The notes: a model not told the origin generated them from the sequence alone. A stretch of 45,085 nucleotides of DNA from Tessaracoccus sp. SD287 (GCF_017355265.1 NZ_JADIJQ010000026.1:1-45085); one strand, 5' to 3'; positions 28,851 through 38,120 are shown, counted from the first letter of the stretch. A program made the numbers and translations.

Positions 28851-29792
28851 TCAGTGCAGTTCCGCGATGACGCGGTCCACGATTTCCTCCAACCGGGTGA
28901 CGTCCACCTGGTGTGCGGTGGTGACCACGACCGCGTCCTGCTCGGGGATCATGGCCAGCGTCTGCCCATCGGTGCCGTGCCCGAAGTAGATCCCGTCCCT
29001 GGCGCCGAGCCACAAGCCATTGGCGTAGGCGTAGCGGCGGAAGTACGGATTGGTCGGTGTGTCCACACCGGGGGTGAGCACCGTGGGCCTGCGCAGCCGC
29101 TCGAGCCACTCAGCCGAAACAATGCCGGCACCGTCGTCCAGGAAGAGGCGACCGATCGCGCGCAGGTCCTGCGGGTACAGCCACAACCGCGTCGCCCCGG
29201 CCACGTAGTTGCCGTACCGTTCCCACCTCGGCTTCTCGATGCCCAGCGGGCTGAACAGGACGCGATCGGCGTAGTCGTAGAGGTCTTCCCCCAGGAACTC
29301 CTGAAGCACCACTGTCAGCAGGTAGAACCCGGCATTCGAGTAGAGGTAGTGCTCGCCCGGGTCGTGCACGATCGGGGTGTTGATGACGTGGTCGACGTAG
29401 GTGAACGGGTCGACCCCGACGATGTCGTCACGCATCAACAACAGTTGGTCGAAGCCAACGGTGTGGTTCAGCAGGTGCTTGACCTTGACCTGCTGCAGTC
29501 GGTCAAGGTTGGCGCGGTTGCTGAGGGAACCGACTCGTTCCAGAATCGGCCACACCGGCATCTCGTCGTCAAAGTCGTCATGGGTTTCCGCCACGATTCC
29601 GGTGAGCAATGCCATCACGGTCTTGCTGAGGCTGCGGATGTCGGACGGGTCGCGTCGATCACCGAAGCGGTGCAGGAATTCTGCCTCGCCCTGCTGGACC
29701 AGCAGGTAATGCATGTTCAGGGGATTGCCCTGCGTGTCTCGTGCCGTCTCGAACAAATCCACAAGAGCATTGAACTTTTGTTGGTCGATCAT
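28851..29792 (-). CDS. serine hydrolase (class C beta-lactamase-like)
   Basis: The 313-residue protein has the penicillin-binding/beta-lactamase fold motifs. SLSK (Ser54, Lys57) holds the nucleophile and base, YSN is at 151-153 and the third motif is the variant HGT in YFGHGTDG. No signal peptide or membrane anchor is visible, so it is likely cytoplasmic. Esterase or peptidase activity on a small substrate is more probable than beta-lactam resistance. GGAGG lies 5 bases before the ATG. The physiological substrate is unknown. Confidence 0.85.
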   Translation of the reverse strand: MIDQQKFNALVDLFETARDTQGNPLNMHYLLVQQGEAEFLHRFGDRRDPSDIRSLSKTVMALLTGIVAETHDDFDDEMPVWPILERVGSLSNRANLDRLQQVKVKHLLNHTVGFDQLLLMRDDIVGVDPFTYVDHVINTPIVHDPGEHYLYSNAGFYLLTVVLQEFLGEDLYDYADRVLFSPLGIEKPRWERYGNYVAGATRLWLYPQDLRAIGRLFLDDGAGIVSAEWLERLRRPTVLTPGVDTPTNPYFRRYAYANGLWLGARDGIYFGHGTDGQTLAMIPEQDAVVVTTAHQVDVTRLEEIVDRVIAELH

Positions 29793-29858
29793 TCATCCTC
29801 CGCTGGCGAATCGCGCATGGCATGTGTGACGTTCCGTTTGTCAACACCCTACCGCGAC

Positions 29859-30659
29859 CTACAGCCAGCCCACGTGGGGCGCCACCAGGGCGTAACCGAC
29901 GAAGGCGACCACGTCGATCAGCCCGTGGGCGATCACCAGCGGCCACACCCGCCTGGTCTTGACGAAGAACAACCCGAAGGCCACGCCCATCACCACGTTG
30001 CCGATGAAGCCACCCCAGCCCTGGTACAGGTGGTAGCTGCCCCGCACCAACGACGAGACGACCACCACCAGCACCACCGACCAGCCGGCCTGCGCCCAGC
30101 GGACGAACAGGTAGCCGACCATCACCACCTCTTCGACCACGGCATTGGCGAAGGCAGCCACCACCAGCATCGGGATGGTCCACCAGGCCTCGGCCAGGTT
30201 GGCGGCGGCGACGGTGGTGTTGATGCCGACGGCCTTGGCGAACAGGTAGAAGCCGAGCCCGGGAACCCCGATGCAGGCGGCGATGCCGACGCCCCAGCCC
30301 ATGTCGAAACGGGGACGGTCGGCGTCCATGCCCATCGCCCGACGTCCCCCGGTCGGGGGCATCACGGTGGCGAGCAGGAACACCGCCATCAGTGCCGGCA
30401 CCACCAGGAAGGCGGCATTGGCCAGTTGGTAGAGCAGGTCGAGCCAGGGCCGGTCGGGCACCTGCGAGGTGTTCAACGTCGAGGTCTGTTGTGACAGCGG
30501 CTCGGGTCGGGTCATCCGCTCGATGATGCGCAGCACCGCGTAGACGCCGGACTGGCCCAGGGTCAGCGCCAGCAACAGCCAGGTCTGCCACTGCAGTCGT
30601 CGGCGGTCACCGGCATCGGGCAAGGGGTCGGCGACCGGGGTCAGGAGTCCAGCCCTCAC
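29859..30659 (-). CDS. CPBP-family (CAAX-like) membrane protease homologue
   Basis: The 266-residue protein has about seven to eight hydrophobic segments. The CPBP motifs are EE at 176-177 in VVEEVVMVGYLF, His210 in RGSYHLYQG and His245 in VIAHGLIDV, which would bind zinc within the membrane. The usual EExxxR has Val instead of Arg at the last position, a variant I recall in other actinobacterial members. Substrates are unknown. The start is GTG 30659, overlapping the proline dehydrogenase stop as GTGA. Confidence 0.83.
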   Translation of the reverse strand: MRAGLLTPVADPLPDAGDRRRLQWQTWLLLALTLGQSGVYAVLRIIERMTRPEPLSQQTSTLNTSQVPDRPWLDLLYQLANAAFLVVPALMAVFLLATVMPPTGGRRAMGMDADRPRFDMGWGVGIAACIGVPGLGFYLFAKAVGINTTVAAANLAEAWWTIPMLVVAAFANAVVEEVVMVGYLFVRWAQAGWSVVLVVVVSSLVRGSYHLYQGWGGFIGNVVMGVAFGLFFVKTRRVWPLVIAHGLIDVVAFVGYALVAPHVGWL

Positions 30660-31582
30660 CGACGACTCACGAGCTGTCGGCTGATCAGCGACAGCGCACC
30701 GGGATTGTCATTGATGCGGTGCACCACGTACGGGTACCAGTCGCGTCCATAGGGCAGGTAGACGCGCAGGCGTCGTCCGGTGTCGACCAGACGGCGGTGC
30801 TCGAAGGGACGAACCCCCATCAGCATCTGGAACTCGTAGTCGTCGCGGGTGCGGCCGTTGCGGCGCACCAGTTTGTGGGTGATCGACACCAGCCGGTGGT
30901 CGTGGGTCGCGGCCATGGGATAGGCGGCGCTCTCCATCAGGGCGCGCAGCAGCCGGACGAAGCTGCGGTCGACGCCGGCCCGGGACGGGTAGCTGTCGGG
31001 CTCGTGGGCGGGGAAGGCACCCTTGCACAGGCGGACCCGGCTGCCCGGACCCATGACGTCGCCGAGATCGGTGGCCGAACGTCGCAGCTTCGACTGCAGG
31101 GTGATGCCCACGCTGGGGTGGTCCTGGCGCAGGGACAGGCCCGTCGAAAGCACCTGGTCGACGTACTGGAGGCGGCCGGTGTCCAGGGTGACGGTGGCAC
31201 CGACCGCGTCGGCGGCGGCGGCGATCTCACCGGCGTGGGCACGGGCCAGGGCGGGGCCATCCGCCCCCAGGGTGAGCCCCAGCGCGGACAGGCCGAGCGA
31301 GACGTCGAAGCCGACCAGCCCCGAGGCTGCGGCCAGCCGGATCACCTCGAGGTGGTCGTCGGCGGTGGCCCGCGCGGCCCGCTCGTCGGTGGCGGCGGGT
31401 GCGGTCTGGGCGAAGCTGACGTCCAGCCCCTTGCCGACCATGTCCATGGCCACGACCACGGCCTTGGCCGGGTGGTCACCGGCCAGGAACCGGTCGAGCA
31501 GTTCGTCCAGCCCCGGGGCGCTGGCCAGCATCCGTTCCACCCGCCGGTTGTTCGCGAGTCGTTCCAGGTACGTGCGACGCAT
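30656..31582 (-). CDS. proline dehydrogenase
   Basis: The 308-residue FAD enzyme oxidises proline to pyrroline-5-carboxylate and feeds electrons to the respiratory chain. The TIM-barrel motifs are EFQMLMGV and VYLPYGRDWYPYVVHRINDNP, which contact proline and FAD. It is a stand-alone enzyme rather than a PutA fusion. No P5C dehydrogenase gene is in the window. The ATG overlaps the TIM-barrel gene stop by one base (TGATG). It forms an operon with that gene and the CPBP gene. Confidence 0.92.
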   Translation of the reverse strand: MRRTYLERLANNRRVERMLASAPGLDELLDRFLAGDHPAKAVVVAMDMVGKGLDVSFAQTAPAATDERAARATADDHLEVIRLAAASGLVGFDVSLGLSALGLTLGADGPALARAHAGEIAAAADAVGATVTLDTGRLQYVDQVLSTGLSLRQDHPSVGITLQSKLRRSATDLGDVMGPGSRVRLCKGAFPAHEPDSYPSRAGVDRSFVRLLRALMESAAYPMAATHDHRLVSITHKLVRRNGRTRDDYEFQMLMGVRPFEHRRLVDTGRRLRVYLPYGRDWYPYVVHRINDNPGALSLISRQLVSRR

Positions 31583-32490
31583 CAGCCGTCCCTCCAGTCG
31601 GGTCCGAGCGCACCGGACGGGTCGGGGCCCAGGGCATCCGGCGGGGCGGTGGCCACCAGTTCGAGGGCGGCACGGGTGTGGCGTTCGGTGGTCTCGTCGA
31701 CCGGTTGTCCCAGCCGCCGGCGCATGTCGATCAGGGCCTGGCCGAGCAGTGCCTCACGGCTGGCCCGGTTGCCGGCGCGCCGCGAGTTCACCTCCAGCAC
31801 GACCTGCCCCCCGTAGCCGGTGGCGACCAGGTCGTCGAGCAGCTCGTAGGCCTGCTGGCTGCCCTCACCGGGGAACAGGTGCTCGTCCTTGAAGCTGCCC
31901 GAGCCATCGGTGAAGTGGACGTGGCGCAGCCGTCTGCCCCATTCGCGGACGTAGTCACGTGACTGCATGTTCGCGGTCGAGGCGTGGGACAGGTCGAGGG
32001 TCAGGTGCTCGTGGGCCAGATCGGTGGGGTCCCAGTGCGGCAGGTAGGCCTTGAACTCCCCCACCTTGGTGCGCCACGGGTACATGTTCTCGACGCAGAA
32101 CAGCAGTGGCGCGAAGTGGTGGTTCAGCCTGCGGATCCCGTCGACGAAGCCGCGACCGTACTTCATCTGCCAACGGAACGGCGGGTGGACGACCACCACG
32201 CTGGCCCCCAACCGCTTGGCGGCCTCCCCCGAGCGTCGCAGCTTGTCCCACGGGTCGGTGCCCCACGTCGACTGGGTGACCAGCAGCGTCGGGGCGTGGA
32301 TCGCGCGGACCGGCACCTCGTGGAAGTCCCGCAGCGCCTCGACCCGGTCGATGTCGGCGGCGACCGGGTCAATGCCGATCATCACCTCGACACCGTCGTA
32401 GCCAAGTCGCGCGGCCAGTTCGAAGCCGCTGGCCGTTGCCTCGGGGTAGACCGACGACGTCGACAGGACGATCGGGTTCTGAGCGCTCAC
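31582..32490 (-). CDS. sugar phosphate isomerase/epimerase-like TIM-barrel protein
   Basis: The 302-residue protein belongs to the xylose isomerase-like TIM-barrel group. Metal ligands are suggested by [30 protein letters not shown] and VVLEVNSR. It appears to be the counterpart of mycobacterial Rv0498, near proC. The substrate is unknown; endonuclease IV-like activity seems less likely. I chose GTG 32490 because it leaves an 85-bp divergent gap to the cysteine-rich gene; the longer frame to 32571 would overlap that gene's promoter. Confidence 0.82.
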   Translation of the reverse strand: MSAQNPIVLSTSSVYPEATASGFELAARLGYDGVEVMIGIDPVAADIDRVEALRDFHEVPVRAIHAPTLLVTQSTWGTDPWDKLRRSGEAAKRLGASVVVVHPPFRWQMKYGRGFVDGIRRLNHHFAPLLFCVENMYPWRTKVGEFKAYLPHWDPTDLAHEHLTLDLSHASTANMQSRDYVREWGRRLRHVHFTDGSGSFKDEHLFPGEGSQQAYELLDDLVATGYGGQVVLEVNSRRAGNRASREALLGQALIDMRRRLGQPVDETTERHTRAALELVATAPPDALGPDPSGALGPDWRDG

Positions 32491-32562
32491 GGTTCCAAAG
32501 TATCCCCGAACGCCAGCATGAGGTCGGCCTCGCGGCAAGCCGGACGCCATCGGGGCGGGCGT

Positions 32563-32568
32563 TACACT
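32563..32568 (+). promoter_or_regulatory. -10 element of a probable leaderless transcript
   Basis: TACACT ends 6 bases before ATG 32575, and the interval has no ribosome binding site. Confidence 0.55.
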
Positions 32569-32574
32569 CACCCG

Positions 32575-33399
32575 ATGACCACCCGGCCCCCGGTGGTGCT
32601 CTCCGATGAGCTACCCGGCGACTTCACCCGACACTGGATCGAGTTCGTCGACCCCGCCGACCCCGACCAGGTGGTGAAGGCCGATCTGACCTGGTTGACC
32701 AGTTCCTGGACGTGCGTGTTCGGGTCAGGGTGTCGCGGCATCGACGCGTCCCAGCCGGACGCCGGCTGTTGCACCTTCGGCGCCCATTTCACCGAACCTG
32801 CCGACGAGCAGCGGGTGGCCGGGTTCGTGGCGCAACTCGACCCCACCCTGTGGCAGCACCACGCCGAGGGCACGGCGGACGGCTGGGCCACCGAGTCCGA
32901 GGACGGCGGTGAGGAACCCGACGGCGGCGACGAACCCGAAGGCGGCGAGGGTCCGGCGTCCAGCAGGCAGACCCGCCGACTGGACGGCGCCTGCATCTTC
33001 CTGAACCGGCCCGACTTCCCGGCCGGCGCCGGCTGCGCCCTGCACCTGCTGGCACTGCGCCAGGATCGTCCGCCGCTGCAGACCAAGCCGGAGGTGTGCT
33101 GGCAGTTGCCGTTCCGACGCCAGTACCGCCACGGCGAACGGGGTGACGGCACCCCCACCCTGGAGGTCAGCATCGGCGAGTTCGGCCGCGACGCCTGGGG
33201 CCCGGGCGGGGCCGATCTGGACTGGTACTGCACCACCTCACCGACCGCCCACGTCGGCGACGAGCCGCTGTTTCGTTCCGGCCGCGACGAACTGGTCGAA
33301 CTGGTCGGAGCCGACGCCTACGCGGTCCTGGCCGGCGAGTGTGAGCGCTTCCTGGCCCGGCGGATGCCGCTGCACCCCGCGACCGCGGCCACCCGCTAG
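32575..33399 (+). CDS. cysteine-rich conserved actinobacterial protein (YkgJ/DUF3109-like)
   Basis: The 274-residue protein has many Cys residues: [50 protein letters not shown] and WYCTTS. The pattern suggests an Fe-S or zinc-binding fold like YkgJ. By position it matches mycobacterial Rv0495c, a conserved gene without assigned function. Residues 110-127 are an acidic Gly/Glu/Asp/Pro insert made of three 18-bp DNA repeats. The function is unknown. Confidence 0.75.
   Translation: MTTRPPVVLSDELPGDFTRHWIEFVDPADPDQVVKADLTWLTSSWTCVFGSGCRGIDASQPDAGCCTFGAHFTEPADEQRVAGFVAQLDPTLWQHHAEGTADGWATESEDGGEEPDGGDEPEGGEGPASSRQTRRLDGACIFLNRPDFPAGAGCALHLLALRQDRPPLQTKPEVCWQLPFRRQYRHGERGDGTPTLEVSIGEFGRDAWGPGGADLDWYCTTSPTAHVGDEPLFRSGRDELVELVGADAYAVLAGECERFLARRMPLHPATAATR
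32902..32955 (+). repeat. in-frame 18-bp repeat, three units
   Basis: Units start at 32902, 32920 and 32938 and encode six-residue repeats of the form (D/E)GG(E/D)EP. They lengthen an acidic loop inside the cysteine-rich protein. Confidence 0.8.
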
Positions 33400-33485
33400 C
33401 CGAAGCACACCGGTGCCGTTGTCAATACCCCCCTTTGGGAGGGGCCGATTTCGTGGATGACAACGGTGTCGGCAATGATGAGGTC

Positions 33486-34124
33486 ATGCATGTGGACCAC
33501 TTGATCTTCGCAGCGGGACCCGAGGGTCTGGCGTCCACCGTCGAGCGTCTGGGCGATGCCTTGGGGGCATCGTTCATCAACGGCGGATTCCACCCACGTT
33601 TCGGTACCCGCAACAACCTGCTGCCGCTTGCTGACGGCCGCTACATCGAGGCTGTCGAGGTCCTCGACCATCCCGCCGCAGACAAAGCCGTCTTCGGTCA
33701 GGCCGTGCGCGCACGCTCCGAAATGGGCGGCGGTTGGCTCGGTTGGGCATTGTCGGTGGACGACCTCAGCCCCTATGAAGCACGCCTGGAACGTCAGGCC
33801 GTGCCCGGTTCGCGCCATTTCCCCGATGGCCGCCTGCTCGAATGGGAGCAGATTGGCATCAAGGGTCTGATGGCCGACCCCCAATTGCCCTACTTCCTGA
33901 AGTGGAAGTCCGACCCCGAGGTGCTTCCCCGGGCCCTGCCCGGCGAGATTCGACTCAAGACGATGCAGATCTCGGGAAGCCCCCAGCGGGTGGAGGACTG
34001 GGTTGGCATCGAGATCGGTGAGGAGCTGGACGGCGTGAAGATGCAGTTCAGCTCCGAGAACGGCCAGCCCGGCCTGGATGCCGCAATCTTCGAGGTCCCC
34101 GGCCGCGGCGACGTCCGCATCTGA
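33486..34124 (+). CDS. VOC-family (glyoxalase-like) protein
   Basis: The 212-residue protein starts with HVDHLIFAAG, a typical first strand of a glyoxalase/VOC domain (Glyoxalase_3 type). Metal ligand candidates are His4 and the Glu in RYIEAVEVLDHP. The substrate is unknown. I chose ATG 33486 because the VOC strand begins right there; an upstream GTG-type start at 33435 would add 17 residues. GAGG lies only two bases before the ATG, so initiation may be weak. The gene is 86 bases after the cysteine-rich gene. Confidence 0.8.
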   Translation: MHVDHLIFAAGPEGLASTVERLGDALGASFINGGFHPRFGTRNNLLPLADGRYIEAVEVLDHPAADKAVFGQAVRARSEMGGGWLGWALSVDDLSPYEARLERQAVPGSRHFPDGRLLEWEQIGIKGLMADPQLPYFLKWKSDPEVLPRALPGEIRLKTMQISGSPQRVEDWVGIEIGEELDGVKMQFSSENGQPGLDAAIFEVPGRGDVRI

Positions 34125-34148
34125 GACCCGCACCCCACGAATTGATGG

Positions 34149-34174
34149 ACGGCCTGCCCTTCGGGGCGGGCCGT
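34149..34174. terminator. terminator-like hairpin between convergent VOC and radA genes
   Basis: An 11-bp stem (34149-34159 with 34164-34174, one G-T pair) closes on a TTCG tetraloop. The downstream tract is only weakly T-rich (TCGTCGTTCCC). It can serve both directions. Confidence 0.65.
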
Positions 34175-34202
34175 TCGTCGTTCCCGGGCGTCAGCGGGAC
34201 GG

Positions 34203-35615
34203 TCAGTCGTCGGAGGTGACGGTCCGGCGCAGGTCCAGCACGCCCAACGCCTCGGCCAGGCTCCCGACCTCGACCACCTTCAGCCCGTGCATCCGCGGCA
34301 GCTTCTGGGACTTGTCGCGCGAGTTGGCGGGCACGATCGCCAACTCGAAGCCCAGCCGGGCCGCCTCGGCGACGCGACGCTCCAGCCCGGGGACGCGGCG
34401 AAGGTCCCCGGCCAGGCCGACCTCACCCATGGCGATCACCCGCTGCGGAAAGTTCCGGTCGACGGCGGCCGAGGCGACGGCGATCGCCACGGCCAGGTCA
34501 ATGGACGGGTCGCTGACCCGCGCTCCTCCGACGGTGGAGACGTAGACGTCCTTCTGGGACAGGGCAATGCGTGCCTTGCGTTCCAGCACGGCCAGCACCA
34601 GCGCCACCCGGGCGTTCTCGAGCCCGTGCGTGGTGCGCCGCGGCGAGGTCTGGTACGGCGAGGGCGCCACCAGCGCCTGCAGTTCGGCCAGCATCGGGCG
34701 TCGGCCCTCCATGGTGACCGTGACGCAGGTGCCGGGCACGGGCTCGGCGTGCTCGGTGGTGAAGATGTGGGTCGGGTCGGGCACCTCGACGATGCCCGCG
34801 TCATTCATCTCGAAGCAGCCGACCTCGTCGGCGGGCCCGAAACGGTTCTTGGTGGCGCGCACCATCCGGAACCCCGAGTGGCGGTCCCCCTCGAAGGCGA
34901 GCACCACGTCGACCAGGTGCTCGAGCATCCGGGGCCCGGCGATCGACCCGTCCTTGGTGACGTGGCCGACGATCACCACCGCCATCCCGCGGCGCTTGGC
35001 CACCCTGACCAGGGCGGCGGTCACCTCGCGCACCTGGGTCACCCCACCCGGTGAGCCATCGGCCTCGGCCGTCCCAATGGTCTGCACCGAGTCGACCACC
35101 AGCAGGCTCGGCTCGACCTGCTCAATGTGCCCCAGCACCGTGCCGAGGTCATTCTCGGCGGCCAGGTACAGGTTGTCGGCCAGGGCATGGGTGCGTTCGG
35201 CACGCAACCGCACCTGGGCGGCGGACTCCTCACCGGTGACGTACAGGGTGCGCTCGGCGGCGCCGCCGGGGCCGGTGCCCCGGGCCCACTTGGCGGCCAC
35301 CTCCAGCAGCAGGGTGGACTTGCCCACGCCGGGTTCGCCGGCCAGCAGCGCCACCACTCCGGGCACCAGCCCGCCACCCAGGACGCGGTCGAGTTCACCG
35401 ATGCCGGTCAACCGGCGGTCCGCCTGGCCCTGCGGCACCTGCGAGATCGGTATCGCCTGGGTCATGGGCACCGACGACGCCACCTGCTGCAGTTTCGGGG
35501 CCCCGGCCTCGACCACGCTGCCCCAGGTCTGGCACTCGCCGCACCGGCCCACCCACTTCATGCTCGTCCAACCGCACTCGGTGCAATGGAATGCCTCGGT
35601 CTTCGTCTTGGCCAT
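34203..35615 (-). CDS. radA: DNA repair protein RadA
   Basis: RadA/Sms is a RecA-like ATPase that drives branch migration of recombination intermediates. The 470-residue protein has an N-terminal zinc finger (Cys11, Cys14, Cys25, Cys28), Walker A GEPGVGKST at 93-101, Walker B LLVVDSVQT, the RadA motif KNRFG, and a C-terminal Lon-like domain. ATG 35615 was chosen because the zinc finger follows directly and TAGGGT lies 7 bases upstream. It is divergent from disA, while in many bacteria the two are codirectional. Confidence 0.96.
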   Translation of the reverse strand: MAKTKTEAFHCTECGWTSMKWVGRCGECQTWGSVVEAGAPKLQQVASSVPMTQAIPISQVPQGQADRRLTGIGELDRVLGGGLVPGVVALLAGEPGVGKSTLLLEVAAKWARGTGPGGAAERTLYVTGEESAAQVRLRAERTHALADNLYLAAENDLGTVLGHIEQVEPSLLVVDSVQTIGTAEADGSPGGVTQVREVTAALVRVAKRRGMAVVIVGHVTKDGSIAGPRMLEHLVDVVLAFEGDRHSGFRMVRATKNRFGPADEVGCFEMNDAGIVEVPDPTHIFTTEHAEPVPGTCVTVTMEGRRPMLAELQALVAPSPYQTSPRRTTHGLENARVALVLAVLERKARIALSQKDVYVSTVGGARVSDPSIDLAVAIAVASAAVDRNFPQRVIAMGEVGLAGDLRRVPGLERRVAEAARLGFELAIVPANSRDKSQKLPRMHGLKVVEVGSLAEALGVLDLRRTVTSDD

Positions 35616-35622
35616 GGTGCCC

Positions 35623-35628
35623 ACCCTA
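35623..35628 (-). promoter_or_regulatory. -10 element of a probable leaderless radA transcript
   Basis: TAGGGT on the minus strand is followed by 7 bases and ATG 35615, with no ribosome binding site. Confidence 0.5.
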
Positions 35629-35697
35629 GAGGGGGGCACCGACAGGGACTTTCACGGCCATCGCCGGTGCCGCGGCCGGGCGTCCGCCGACCCGACC

Positions 35698-35703
35698 TAG
35701 ACT
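35698..35703 (+). promoter_or_regulatory. -10 element of a probable leaderless disA transcript
   Basis: TAGACT is followed by 7 bases and ATG 35711. The interval contains no ribosome binding site. The radA -10 lies 70 bases away on the other strand. Confidence 0.55.
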
Positions 35704-35710
35704 TTCGGGC

Positions 35711-36754
35711 ATGCCGACCCCCGAGAACCTGCAGCGATACCAGGCCCTGATCGCGCCCGGCACCCCGATGCGCGACGGGCTGGAGCGCATCGTCCACGGC
35801 CGCACCGGCGCCCTGATCGTGATGGGCAACAGCGACGAGGTCCAGCAGGTGTCCTCGGGCGGCTTCCACATTGACGTGCCGTTCACCCCGAGCGCGCTGC
35901 GTGAGCTGTCCAAGCTGGACGGCGGCATCATCCTCACCGAGGACCTGCAGCGGATCGTGCGGGCCGGGGTCCACTTCGTCCCCCGCGGCGACCTGCCCAC
36001 CAGCGAGACCGGCACCCGGCATCGCAGCGCCGACCGTGTCTCGCGCCAGACCGGGGTGCCGGTGGTCACCGTCTCGGCGTCGATGTCGACGCTGGCCCTG
36101 TTCATCGACGGCGAGCGGCATCCGGTGGTCTCACCGCAGCTGATCCTGGCCCGCACCAACCAGGCGCTGACGGCCATGTTCAGCCACCGCGCCCAGATCA
36201 TCACCATGGCGCGGGCGTTGAACGTGCTGGAGATCCAGGACCAGGTCAGCGTCGCCGACGTCGTCCGGTTGGCCCAGCGCCTGGAGTTCAGTCGGCGACT
36301 CGAACTGGAGGTGCTGGACGCGCTGGTGGTGCTCGGGGTCGAGGGACGGCTGCTGGGCACCCAGCTGGCCGAGGTCAGCCATGGCCGTGACGAGATGTCG
36401 GAGCAGCTGCGCCGGGACTACCTCGACAAGCCCGCGAGCCTGGGGCTGGAGGCCTTGTCGGACCAGGAGTTGCTCGACCTGGGGCGGGCCGCCGAGGCGT
36501 TCGGTTTCGGTTCGCAGCACCTGGACACCAAGGTGCAGGCGCACGGCTACCGCCAGCTGCAGAGCGTGCCGCGGATGTCCTCGGCGCAGGCAGAGGCGCT
36601 GCTGGGGCACTTCGGTTCCTTGCAGGACGTGCTGGCGGCGACGGCCGCCGAGCTGGCCACCGTCGAGGGCATCACCGCGCAGCAGGCGCGCACCATTCGT
36701 GACGGGCTGATGCGGATGACCGAGGCGGCGCTGCTGGACCCGAGCGTGTCCTGA
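35711..36754 (+). CDS. disA: DNA integrity scanning protein DisA (diadenylate cyclase)
   Basis: DisA makes c-di-AMP from two ATP and pauses at branched DNA. The 347-residue protein has the DAC domain with GALIVMG, DGGIIL at 70-75 and the RHR motif in GTRHRSADRVSRQTGVP (Arg103-His104-Arg105). A helical linker and a C-terminal helix-hairpin-helix region for DNA binding follow (VPRMSSAQAEALLGHFGS). The catalytic motif is usually DGA; here it reads DGG. The gene is divergent from radA. Confidence 0.95.
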   Translation: MPTPENLQRYQALIAPGTPMRDGLERIVHGRTGALIVMGNSDEVQQVSSGGFHIDVPFTPSALRELSKLDGGIILTEDLQRIVRAGVHFVPRGDLPTSETGTRHRSADRVSRQTGVPVVTVSASMSTLALFIDGERHPVVSPQLILARTNQALTAMFSHRAQIITMARALNVLEIQDQVSVADVVRLAQRLEFSRRLELEVLDALVVLGVEGRLLGTQLAEVSHGRDEMSEQLRRDYLDKPASLGLEALSDQELLDLGRAAEAFGFGSQHLDTKVQAHGYRQLQSVPRMSSAQAEALLGHFGSLQDVLAATAAELATVEGITAQQARTIRDGLMRMTEAALLDPSVS

Positions 36755-36794
36755 CACCGACGGTTCGTTCGGAGACAGGCGGCGGCGCGCGTAC

Positions 36795-36814
36795 GGGCCC
36801 GGGCGTCCGGGCTC
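36795..36814. terminator. possible hairpin between convergent disA and holin-like genes
   Basis: An 8-bp GC-rich stem with GCGT loop is possible at 36795-36802/36807-36814. No T-run follows, so it is only a weak terminator candidate. Confidence 0.3.
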
Positions 36815-36832
36815 CGAGGTTCGACTGGCGGC

Positions 36833-37222
36833 TCAGTGGGCTCGTTCGGTGCGCTTGGTGCCGAGGACGGCGTTGATGAAGCCGCTGACCAGGCTGATCA
36901 CGATCGAGCCGAGCAGCGCCCACCAAAAGCCATCAACGTGGAAGGCGAGGTCAAGCTGGCCGGCGATCCACGAGGTCAGCAGCAGCATCAACGCATTGAT
37001 GACGAACAGGAACAGCCCGAAGGTCACGATGATGAAGCAGGTGCTGAGCGCGCTGAACAGCGGCTTGACGACGGCATTGACGAGGCCGAAGATCACCGAC
37101 ACGGCCAGCAGCACCACGATCGTCTCGCTGGTGCTGCCGCCGTCGACCGTGACCCCGGGCAGCAACCATGCGGCCACCCAGACGGCAGCGGCGGTGGCCA
37201 GGACACGCAGGATGAAACTCAT
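36833..37222 (-). CDS. phage holin family 4-like membrane protein
   Basis: The 129-residue protein has four hydrophobic segments and the conserved pattern VIFGLVNAVVKPLF...LFLFVINALMLLL, typical of the PF04020 membrane family. Despite the family name, such proteins are chromosomal and widespread in actinobacteria, and no phage genes surround it. Function is unknown. The start ATG 37222 has AAGGG upstream at about 9 bases. Confidence 0.85.
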   Translation of the reverse strand: MSFILRVLATAAAVWVAAWLLPGVTVDGGSTSETIVVLLAVSVIFGLVNAVVKPLFSALSTCFIIVTFGLFLFVINALMLLLTSWIAGQLDLAFHVDGFWWALLGSIVISLVSGFINAVLGTKRTERAH

Positions 37223-37260
37223 GCTGACGACCCTTGCACGCCAATGACGCCCACACCATC

Positions 37261-37283
37261 GGGGTTGGCCCCGAACCGACCCC
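37261..37283 (-). terminator. possible hairpin downstream of the Ser/Thr/Pro-linker protein gene
   Basis: An 8-bp stem (37261-37268 with 37276-37283, one G-T pair) and 7-base loop lies between two minus-strand genes. There is no T-run. Confidence 0.35.
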
Positions 37284-37310
37284 TGACCTGGTCGGGCGCG
37301 CGCCGTGGGC

Positions 37311-38120
37311 TCAGGCCAGCACGGTCATCACGTGCTGGACCGGTTCACCGCCCGACAGCACCGCCGTGGCGACGTAGGTGCCGGGCAGCAGGAAGGAGGG
37401 GTCGAGCTTGCAGTCCCCCAGGGAGCGCTTGGTGTTCCACGAGATCGTGTAGCCCCACATCTTGCCGGGGGCCAGGGTGGAGCGGCCCTTGGGCTGGTGG
37501 GTCGAGCAGTCGTTCGACGACCAGATGCGGTCGGACCCGGAATAGATGCGGATCTCGAAACTCGCCGTGGCGAAGTCGATGACACAGGTCTTGGTGCTGG
37601 TCAGGGTGATCTTCAGGTCGACGGTGCGGCCGGTGTTCACCCGGGTGGCACCGGTGATACCGGGGACGACCTCGGCGGCGGTGCAGACCACCGGACCGGT
37701 CGGGGACGCGGTGCTGGTGGCAGGACTCGACGCGGCGCTCGTGGCCGGGCTGGACGTGGCCGGGCTGGTGGTCGAGGGGCTGGCGGTGGGGTCCGGGGTC
37801 GCGTCCGTGCTGGTGTCCGGGGAGGATGGTGCGGTGCTGGGGTCGGTCGCTTCGCTCTCGGAGCCCGACGGACTCGCCGCGCCGCTGCCTGAGGGCTCGA
37901 TGCTGGGGGTCTCGAGGGAGCTCGAAGTGGTGATTGATGACTCCCCCTGGGTGGTCTGGTCGACCGGGACCGCACCGGTGTCCTCGGATCCGTTGAACAG
38001 GCTGCTGATCGCCCAGATGAGCAGCAGCAGAACCAGGACCAAGGCACCCAGCACCAGGGCGCGGCGCTTCCAGTAGGTCTCCTCCGGCTCCGGGCCGATC
38101 GGATGCAGCAGCGTCGTCAT
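37311..38120 (-). CDS. membrane-anchored protein with Ser/Thr/Pro-rich linker and extracellular Cys-containing domain
   Basis: The 269-residue protein has a short cytoplasmic N-terminus, one membrane helix at about residues 21-42, and an extracellular linker of about 100 residues rich in Ser, Thr and Pro with repeated SPATS. A C-terminal domain of about 120 residues with four Cys residues follows, probably a beta-sandwich with two disulfides. I do not recognise the family. The linker may be glycosylated or may span the cell wall. The start lies 70 bp from divergent mutY. Confidence 0.7.
   Translation of the reverse strand: MTTLLHPIGPEPEETYWKRRALVLGALVLVLLLLIWAISSLFNGSEDTGAVPVDQTTQGESSITTSSSLETPSIEPSGSGAASPSGSESEATDPSTAPSSPDTSTDATPDPTASPSTTSPATSSPATSAASSPATSTASPTGPVVCTAAEVVPGITGATRVNTGRTVDLKITLTSTKTCVIDFATASFEIRIYSGSDRIWSSNDCSTHQPKGRSTLAPGKMWGYTISWNTKRSLGDCKLDPSFLLPGTYVATAVLSGGEPVQHVMTVLA

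Noticed and set aside
28851..29792. Beta-lactam resistance gene
   Set aside because: No export signal and a variant third motif; a cytoplasmic esterase-like serine hydrolase fits better.
36833..37222. Prophage remnant
   Set aside because: The holin-like protein belongs to a chromosomal membrane family and no phage genes are nearby.
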